DNA from: a virus
IMG/VR virus record: IMGVR_UViG_3300036770_007495
Location: 1 to 64,000 of that record
Direction: 5' to 3' (one strand)
Length of the DNA stretch: 64,000 nt
Shown here: positions 60,099 to 64,000 of the stretch, piece by piece
Layout: each line of letters starts with the position of its first letter
How positions within the stretch are numbered: position 1 is the stretch's first letter
Notes under the pieces: generated by a model
What the model was told of the DNA's origin: nothing
Seen by the model: only the letters and a program-made list of their open reading frames with translations
The model's database searches: none
Translations under genes and position numbers: made by a program

Positions 60099-60371
60099 AT
60101 GCAATTTGATGATTTGTTTCAAAAAATCTTGGAAGCTCCTGCTACAGCACCAGTGCGAACACCAGCACCTGTAAGAACACCAGCACCAGCCAGACCAACA
60201 CCTGCAAAACCAAGTCGTCCAAGTTGGTTGCCAGATCCAGGCACCAAAACTCGTCCCAAGGCAATGCGTGATGAAGAAAATGAGGATGTTGCAATTGATC
60301 CAAGCATTGAACAACATGATAAAAAGGTTCTTCAAAAGAGACTTGAACGCCGCCGCAACTTTTTAAAATAA
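60099..60371 (+). CDS. small putative internal virion protein, Pro/Ala/Arg/Thr repeats
   Basis: 90 residues: leader M-Q-F-D-D-L-F-Q-K-I-L-E-A (ideal site, cut after Glu12), then P-V-R-T-P-A-P-V-R-T-P-A-P-A-R-P basic low-complexity linker and a charged helical C-terminus. Its stop overlaps the next ATG (TAATG). Confidence 0.64.
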   Translation: MQFDDLFQKILEAPATAPVRTPAPVRTPAPARPTPAKPSRPSWLPDPGTKTRPKAMRDEENEDVAIDPSIEQHDKKVLQKRLERRRNFLK

Positions 60372-61585
60372 TGAATCCCATTGTACAACTCGCCCTGGAA
60401 GCACTCAACACTGGTGATGTGCCCAAGAAATATTTTGATGCATCCAAGCAACAACTTGCAACTGGAGAGCATCCTGTGGAAGAAATTTTACCATCATCTG
60501 GTGAGCAGGATCGATTCATTGAGCAAATCACAAGCGAAGGATACAAGCTGGTGGTCACAAAGCTTGCATCTTATCTCAACATGCCCATTGCAGACATGAT
60601 GCGCAGATATCCAAATGCATATTCATTTTCTGCTGTTGTAATGCAGACATTGACTGAAGTGATGCAGTTGGAAGCTAACAACAAGCAAATGCTTGAGCAA
60701 CTTGCACTTGATGCTGTTTTTAAATTGCCTGAATTTGCACAATTCAAGAAGCTTCATGAAAGAGGCATTCTCAAGCTTGACATCAAACTTGGTCCGCCTG
60801 AACTGGGTAATGCCAAAACCAAAGATGACATTGAAGAGGAAATTGAAGAAGATCAGGAAAACATCATTGAAGAAATTGAACCTCTCATTGAAGACAACAC
60901 TGATGCCAAGCTCAAGAGAGTTCTTCACAATTACATCACACAAGGCAATGCTGTTCACAAGAGCTTTTTGTTCAACATGGTGAATGAAGAATTGGAGACC
61001 ATTGATGAAAAATTGCCGGTCAAATATGGTTTGATCATGTCCATTGTACACATGCTGTATTATGGAACACCTTACATGAGTGGATCAATTCTCAAAAGTC
61101 CTCAAGCTGGGTTGGGAAGTGCAGAAGCAGGTGCAGATGATACCATCATTGTGCGCGGCTTGGTATTTCCTGTGCTTGTGCACGAACTTGTCAAGGGATT
61201 GTTTGAATATCTTGGCAAAGACATCTCACCAGAAGGTGCTGAAGGAGAAACTCTTGAAGATGAATACATGCAACTCATGGCTGGTCCAGAGTTGTACAAA
61301 AAGCTCAATTCAATGATTCCAAACAACAAAATTGAATTGCTGCCCATCATTTATAGACTTCTCATGAAGCGTGATGTTGAAGAAATCAAACAAGTAATTG
61401 CACGTACACCTCAAGGCAGACAAGTCATTGATGAACTTGCAATTGAAGCTCAGCGCTTGGCCGATGAAATGGATCAAGAACCAGAAGATGATTTTGGTGG
61501 TGAAGAAGACTTCGACTTTGGCGGAGAAGATGAAGGTGATGATGGCGAAGGTGCTGATCCATACAACCTCTACAGCGGCTTCTAA
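60371..61585 (+). CDS. putative virion protein with acidic tail, 404 aa
   Basis: Leader M-N-P-I-V-Q-L-A-L-E-A (possible cut after Glu10). Helical body with acidic segments (D-D-I-E-E-E-I-E-E-D-Q-E) and a very acidic Gly/Asp/Glu C-terminus (F-G-G-E-E-D-F-D-F-G-G-E-D-E). Acidic helical proteins are typical of phage head cores. Coupled to the gene before. Function is inferred from context only. Confidence 0.66.
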   Translation: MNPIVQLALEALNTGDVPKKYFDASKQQLATGEHPVEEILPSSGEQDRFIEQITSEGYKLVVTKLASYLNMPIADMMRRYPNAYSFSAVVMQTLTEVMQLEANNKQMLEQLALDAVFKLPEFAQFKKLHERGILKLDIKLGPPELGNAKTKDDIEEEIEEDQENIIEEIEPLIEDNTDAKLKRVLHNYITQGNAVHKSFLFNMVNEELETIDEKLPVKYGLIMSIVHMLYYGTPYMSGSILKSPQAGLGSAEAGADDTIIVRGLVFPVLVHELVKGLFEYLGKDISPEGAEGETLEDEYMQLMAGPELYKKLNSMIPNNKIELLPIIYRLLMKRDVEEIKQVIARTPQGRQVIDELAIEAQRLADEMDQEPEDDFGGEEDFDFGGEDEGDDGEGADPYNLYSGF

Positions 61586-61614
61586 AAAAGCAAAAAAAAG
61601 TTGTTGAATAACAG

Positions 61615-61642
61615 TTGAGTGTACATAAATAGACTGTACATT
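61615..61642 (+). promoter_or_regulatory. promoter of the tRNA array, early- and late-type overlapped
   Basis: TTGAGT, 16-nt spacer, TACATT is an early-type promoter; TAAATA at 61626-61631 is a late-type box in the same stretch. Confidence 0.52.
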
Positions 61643-61649
61643 CAAAAAA

Positions 61650-61983
61650 CATGAACGTTGATCTCACATGCAGCAAACCAATTAGCGAGGGGCACCAAGT
61701 GTCCGCGCTCGGTTGCATGTGGCCTGATTATCCGTCCTTGCAACGAAATCGATTTTCAAGATAATTGAAAAAAGAAGTTGAAGGAACAGAGATAGAGGGT
61801 ATTGTAGATACATAACAACAACGGTTCATGACGAGGGATGACCACAACAGCCCAAGAGTTCGCAGAATGCGACGTTCAGCCAAAAGCTGCCAGTGTAGTA
61901 AAGTATTGAAATGAAGCAAAGTGGGTTAGTAGTGCACAAGCACGAGGCTTCCCGGGTAGCCCCAAAAGCCACGATTTTCAAAA
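61650..61983 (+). ncRNA. structured RNA at the head of the tRNA array
   Basis: CACATGCA (61665) pairs with TGCATGTG (61714) and encloses a nested AGCG/CGCT, GCAC/GTGT stem, giving a long hairpin. Further short hairpins follow to 61975. No open frame is convincing. It may be a large phage ncRNA (GOLLD- or ROOL-like RNAs occur beside phage tRNAs) or the processed leader of the array; I cannot assign a family. Confidence 0.45.
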
Positions 61984-62058
61984 GGCTGCTTAGCTGAGAT
62001 AGATTAGCGTCTGCCTGAAGAGCAGAAAAGACTGGAGCGTTACCAGTAGCAGCCACCA
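61984..62058 (+). tRNA. tRNA-Phe(GAA), non-standard T-loop
   Basis: Acceptor GGCTGCT/AGCAGCC, D-stem GCT/AGC, anticodon arm TCTGC-CTGAAGA-GCAGA, T-arm ACTGG-AGCGTTA-CCAGT, ACCA. The T-loop lacks the usual TTC-R-A. Confidence 0.85.
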
Positions 62059-62062
62059 TTTC

Positions 62063-62151
62063 GGGACCTGCCCCCATCAGCGGACTGTAAATCCGTTGCC
62101 ATTAATAAGATGGGAAGTTGGCAAGTGGTGCGTTACCACCAGGGCCCACCA
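62063..62151 (+). tRNA. tRNA-Tyr(GTA)-like gene without a normal D-arm
   Basis: Acceptor GGGACCT/AGGGCCC (one A-G mismatch), anticodon arm GCGGA-CTGTAAA-TCCGT, T-arm AGTGG-TGCGTTA-CCACC, ACCA. Only about 10 nt lie between acceptor and anticodon stem, so no D-arm forms; CCCATC (62073) can instead pair with GATGGG (62109), enclosing the anticodon arm. TTGCCA/TGGCAA offers a competing variable arm. Confidence 0.6.
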
Positions 62152-62306
62152 TTTCAAGTTGGAGATGACGCGCTGTGTTGTCTTTAAAACGCTAACCAAC
62201 AAGAACAAACTAGTAATGCCGCTAGTATATACAAAGGCAGTCCTCATCACCTTATGGTGCTGATATGGCTTCTTTTTCCGTGAGCCCGTTAATCACGGAA
62301 TATTTT
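62152..62306 (+). other. 155-nt structured spacer in the tRNA array
   Basis: GTTGG...CCAAC encloses one domain, CTAG/CTAG a small hairpin, and TTCCGTGA-GCCCGTTAA-TCACGGAA is a strong 8-bp hairpin near the 3' end. No gene or recognisable tRNA. Possibly a small RNA or processing signals. Confidence 0.45.
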
Positions 62307-62397
62307 GGAGAGAGCCCGGCTAGACGAGGAGCAATCTTGGAAAGATTGTAACACTTCGAAAGAGGTGTTAAGGGTGCGAGTCCCTTTCTCTCCTCCA
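62307..62397 (+). tRNA. tRNA-Ser(GGA)
   Basis: Acceptor GGAGAGA/TCTCTCC, anticodon arm CAATC-TTGGAAA-GATTG, long variable arm AACAC/GTGTT, T-arm AAGGG-TGCGAGT-CCCTT, TCCA. T-loop has G at position 55. Confidence 0.87.
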
Positions 62398-62403
62398 TTT
62401 TAT

Positions 62404-62493
62404 GGGCAGTTAACTAGACAAGCGCGCTGGGACCGACTTGAAATCGGATCGAGGTCGAAAGGCCTTGGGGTGCAAGCCCTCAGCTGCCCGCCA
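62404..62493 (+). tRNA. tRNA-Ser(TGA)
   Basis: Acceptor GGGCAGT/GCTGCCC, anticodon loop CTTGAAA within CCGA/TCGG, long variable arm, T-arm TGGGG-TGCAAGC-CCTCA, GCCA. T-loop has G at position 55. Confidence 0.87.
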
Positions 62494-62499
62494 TTTTAT

Positions 62500-62574
62500 G
62501 CGGATATAATTCAGTGGTAGAATATCTCGTTGCCAACGAGAGTGTCGTCGGTTCAAATCCGACTATCCGCTCCA
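62500..62574 (+). tRNA. tRNA-Gly(GCC)
   Basis: Acceptor GCGGATA/TATCCGC, anticodon arm TCTCG-TTGCCAA-CGAGA, canonical T-arm GTCGG-TTCAAAT-CCGAC, TCCA. Confidence 0.92.
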
Positions 62575-62655
62575 ATTAACCGTAGTGGAGAATCTACGGC
62601 ATAACAAAATCTCTTAGATTGCAGAAACCTAACAAAACGCTGCGCCTATTTCAAA

Positions 62656-62732
62656 CGGGATGTAGCTCAGCCTGGTAGAGCGCTTGCTTTGGGAGCAAGA
62701 TGTCGTCGGTTCGAATCCGGCTATCCCGACCA
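62656..62732 (+). tRNA. tRNA-Pro(TGG)
   Basis: Acceptor CGGGATG/TATCCCG, D-arm GCTC/GAGC, anticodon arm CTTGC-TTTGGGA-GCAAG, T-arm GTCGG-TTCGAAT-CCGGC, ACCA. Fully canonical, unlike the second tRNA-Pro at 63809. A CCGTAG/CTACGG hairpin lies in the gap before it (62580-62601). Confidence 0.92.
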
Positions 62733-62934
62733 ATTTTGCGGAGCAGAAATGCTAGTGTGCGGCCGAAAGACTGATGATGCGGCGTTTCGGGTAAAACCTC
62801 GCGATCATCTCGCAAATTTAGATGTGGGTGAAAGTCCCAGAAGCATCACAGATGCTTGTTCCACGACGGGCTCTAAAGACTTGAACTGACAAGTGCAAGG
62901 GTGAGTGTAAAGGTACTCCCCACAAATTTCAAAT
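62733..62934 (+). other. 202-nt structured spacer in the tRNA array
   Basis: Several stems are visible: AGCA/TGCT, GCGA/TCGC, GGG-TGAAAGT-CCC and AAGCATC-ACA-GATGCTT. The short open frame across it shows no codon bias. Not recognised; may be another array-associated RNA. Confidence 0.45.
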
Positions 62935-63009
62935 GCGGTGTAGATGTTAATGGCTGCACACCTGACTTCCAATCAGAAGGAGGGGGTTCGATTCCCCCAC
63001 ACCGCACCA
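62935..63009 (+). tRNA. tRNA-Gly(TCC)
   Basis: Acceptor GCGGTGT/ACACCGC, anticodon loop CTTCCAA within CTGA/TCAG, T-arm GGGGG-TTCGATT-CCCCC, ACCA. Confidence 0.92.
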
Positions 63010-63013
63010 ATTT

Positions 63014-63234
63014 TATCAGAAGGAAGTTGGCTTAGAAGCAGCCATCTATAATGAGTGAAGCGAAGTACGAGTCTCCAACATCAACGGCCTAGTAAGGTGA
63101 CTGTGATAATGCATGATGTATCAGAGTCAGATATTGGCTCATGCGTTGGATATCGTCTGACTGCGGATAGTAAAAGAGCACCCCGTAAATGGTAAGGCTT
63201 AATTCTTCTTAGGCGTAACAGCACACCTCTGATA
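63014..63234 (+). ncRNA. RNA mimic of the 23S rRNA GTPase-associated centre
   Basis: TTGGCTTAGAAGCAGCCATC (63027-63046) is identical to the universal 23S helix-43 sequence (E. coli about 1060-1079, includes A1067). GCGTAACAGC (63213-63222) then ACAC matches helix 44 (about 1091-1104, includes A1095). The outer stem TATCAGA/TCTGATA replaces helix 42. Where 23S has about 11 nt between the two elements, this RNA has an insertion of about 165 nt. In the ribosome this region binds protein L11 and touches EF-G and RelA. It lies between two tRNA genes. Confidence 0.75.
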
Positions 63235-63242
63235 TATTTTAA

Positions 63243-63336
63243 GGATCCATGACAGAGCCTGGTATTGTACGTCCCTGCTAAGGACAGGTCAGCCCCTAAA
63301 AAGGCTGCGTAGGTTCAAATCCTACTGGATCCGCCA
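63243..63336 (+). tRNA. tRNA-Ser(GCT)
   Basis: Acceptor GGATCCA/TGGATCC, anticodon loop CTGCTAA within GTCC/GGAC, long variable arm CAGCC/GGCTG, canonical T-arm GTAGG-TTCAAAT-CCTAC, GCCA. Confidence 0.9.
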
Positions 63337-63374
63337 TTTTGTTGCTTTAAATCGTTCATGAGATAAATCACGTT

Positions 63375-63800
63375 ATGAATGAAATTGAACAACTTAAATC
63401 AGAGTTTGAAGAACTCAAAAATGCACAACAAGAAACAATCTTTGAAGACCACAACATTGTGGGTGATGCAGAATCATATGTTGGTTCATTGAACAGTGGT
63501 CTAAAAGAGCTAGTTAATCACTACGTGATGGATTATCTCATCATCATGAATGCGTTAAAGTTCATGACTGGCCCAGTTGCTTGCTATCAAGGCAAAGCAA
63601 TTGAGGCACAAACAATCAAGTTTGAAACAATGAAAGAGTTGAGAGACTTTCTCAAAGACAAACAATATTTGCTGTATGTAATTGTTGCACATGCAAGTGT
63701 TACATATGAAGAAGTGGAATGGACTAAAACAATGGCACCTAATGCTAAAACAATTGGTGCAAAAATTTCATACCTCTTTAGAGGTCATATTCTAGAGTAA
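63375..63800 (+). CDS. hypothetical protein
   Basis: 141 residues, N-terminal coiled coil (I-E-Q-L-K-S-E-F-E-E-L-K), central L-I-I-M-N-A-L-K-F-M-T and a C-terminal part ending F-R-G-H-I-L-E. It lies inside the tRNA region. No family recognised. Confidence 0.62.
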   Translation: MNEIEQLKSEFEELKNAQQETIFEDHNIVGDAESYVGSLNSGLKELVNHYVMDYLIIMNALKFMTGPVACYQGKAIEAQTIKFETMKELRDFLKDKQYLLYVIVAHASVTYEEVEWTKTMAPNAKTIGAKISYLFRGHILE

Positions 63801-63808
63801 TTTCAATT

Positions 63809-63885
63809 CGGGTGGTGTCTGGACAAGTAAACGAACTCGGTTTGGAGTCGAGTAAATGTGGGAGCGTTACCCACTCACCCGACCA
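63809..63885 (+). tRNA. tRNA-Pro(TGG), second copy with non-standard T-loop
   Basis: Acceptor CGGGTGG/TCACCCG, anticodon arm CTCGG-TTTGGAG-TCGAG, T-arm GTGGG-AGCGTTA-CCCAC, ACCA. The D-arm is weak and lacks the usual GG. It duplicates the anticodon of 62656 but shares the odd T-loop with tRNA-Phe. Confidence 0.78.
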
Positions 63886-63889
63886 ATTT

Positions 63890-64000
63890 ATGAGTACAAA
63901 GCATCAAGGGGATATCTCTGAAGCTTATGCAATAGCAAAATTCTTAGAGTTAGGATTTGTAGTAGCAAAGCCAGTAGGAGACAATCAGAGATATGATCTT
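63890..64000 (+). CDS. N-terminus of a PD-(D/E)XK endonuclease-like protein, cut by the window edge
   Basis: The visible 37 residues read M-S-T-K-H-Q-G-D-I-S-E-A-Y-A-I-A-K, then L-E-L-G-F-V-V-A-K-P-V-G-D-N-Q-R-Y-D-L, the start of group I intron-type PD-(D/E)XK endonucleases (first Glu in G-D-x-x-E, then P-x-G-D-N-x-x-Y-D-L). Such enzymes home introns into tRNA genes. Here it is free-standing, 4 nt after a tRNA, and may mobilise the tRNA intron or itself. Confidence 0.62.
   Translation, partial: MSTKHQGDISEAYAIAKFLELGFVVAKPVGDNQRYDL

Noticed and set aside
63068-63077. AGTACGAG in the 23S mimic, resembling the sarcin-ricin loop
   Set aside because: Only 8 nt match and the flanking sequence cannot form the G-bulged loop; likely chance.

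Overview
This window is part of a large, compact, tailed double-stranded DNA phage genome (myovirus-like, probably jumbo class). The evidence is a lysis cassette, phage-type nucleotide and NAD enzymes, RNA and DNA ligases, a tmRNA, a dense tRNA region, T4-type late promoter motifs and many proteins that begin with a T4-like capsid-targeting and prohead-protease site. No head or tail structural gene is recognisable by name here, and the host cannot be read from the sequence. The average gene is very short, neighbouring genes commonly overlap as TAATG, ATGA or TAATATG, and classical Shine-Dalgarno sequences are nearly absent.

Layout. 1-7.4 kb (minus strand): thyX, an HNH nuclease, a metallopeptidase-like protein, a frameshifted polynucleotide kinase-phosphatase, then a lysis cassette (amidase, nested spanin pair, holin) and a putative head protein. 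7.5-36.5 kb (plus): a RadA-like ATPase, a nucleotidyltransferase, DNA ligase, RNA ligase 1, a PRPP-synthetase-like and NAMPT-like pair, an SPFH lipoprotein, HAD and metallophosphatase enzymes, a SpoT/MESH1-like hydrolase, a second RNA ligase, an ECF-like sigma factor and dozens of small unknown proteins. A tRNA group at 29.0-29.7 kb includes a tRNA split by a group I intron. 36.6-39.5 kb: putative internal head proteins and three tandem WY-x-NG-x-xHR repeat genes, one with an in-frame amber codon. 40-49.7 kb: short genes separated by strong terminators that run directly into the next promoter, ending in a block that contains a cytosine-free gene. 49.7-50.8 kb: low-complexity DNA and an iteron-like block. 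50.8-61.6 kb: late genes for putative internal virion proteins, interrupted by a tmRNA. 61.6-64 kb: a tRNA array interleaved with structured RNAs, one of which copies the GTPase-associated centre of 23S rRNA.

Regulation. Two promoter classes stand out. Early-type promoters are TTGAYT-N16/17-TATAAT and lie almost always 5-8 nt before the ATG, which predicts leaderless mRNAs. Late-type promoters are TAAATA 5-10 nt before the ATG and mark lysis and putative virion genes. The tmRNA and the tRNA array appear to carry both.

How the genes fit together. Polynucleotide kinase with two RNA ligases suggests RNA (tRNA) repair. The PRPP-synthetase/NAMPT pair suggests NAD salvage or reconstitution. The tRNAs and tmRNA support phage translation. 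The 23S mimic (L11/RelA site) and the SpoT-like hydrolase could both act on the stringent response, which is inference. Features were read by eye; homology statements rest on motif recognition, not on searches.
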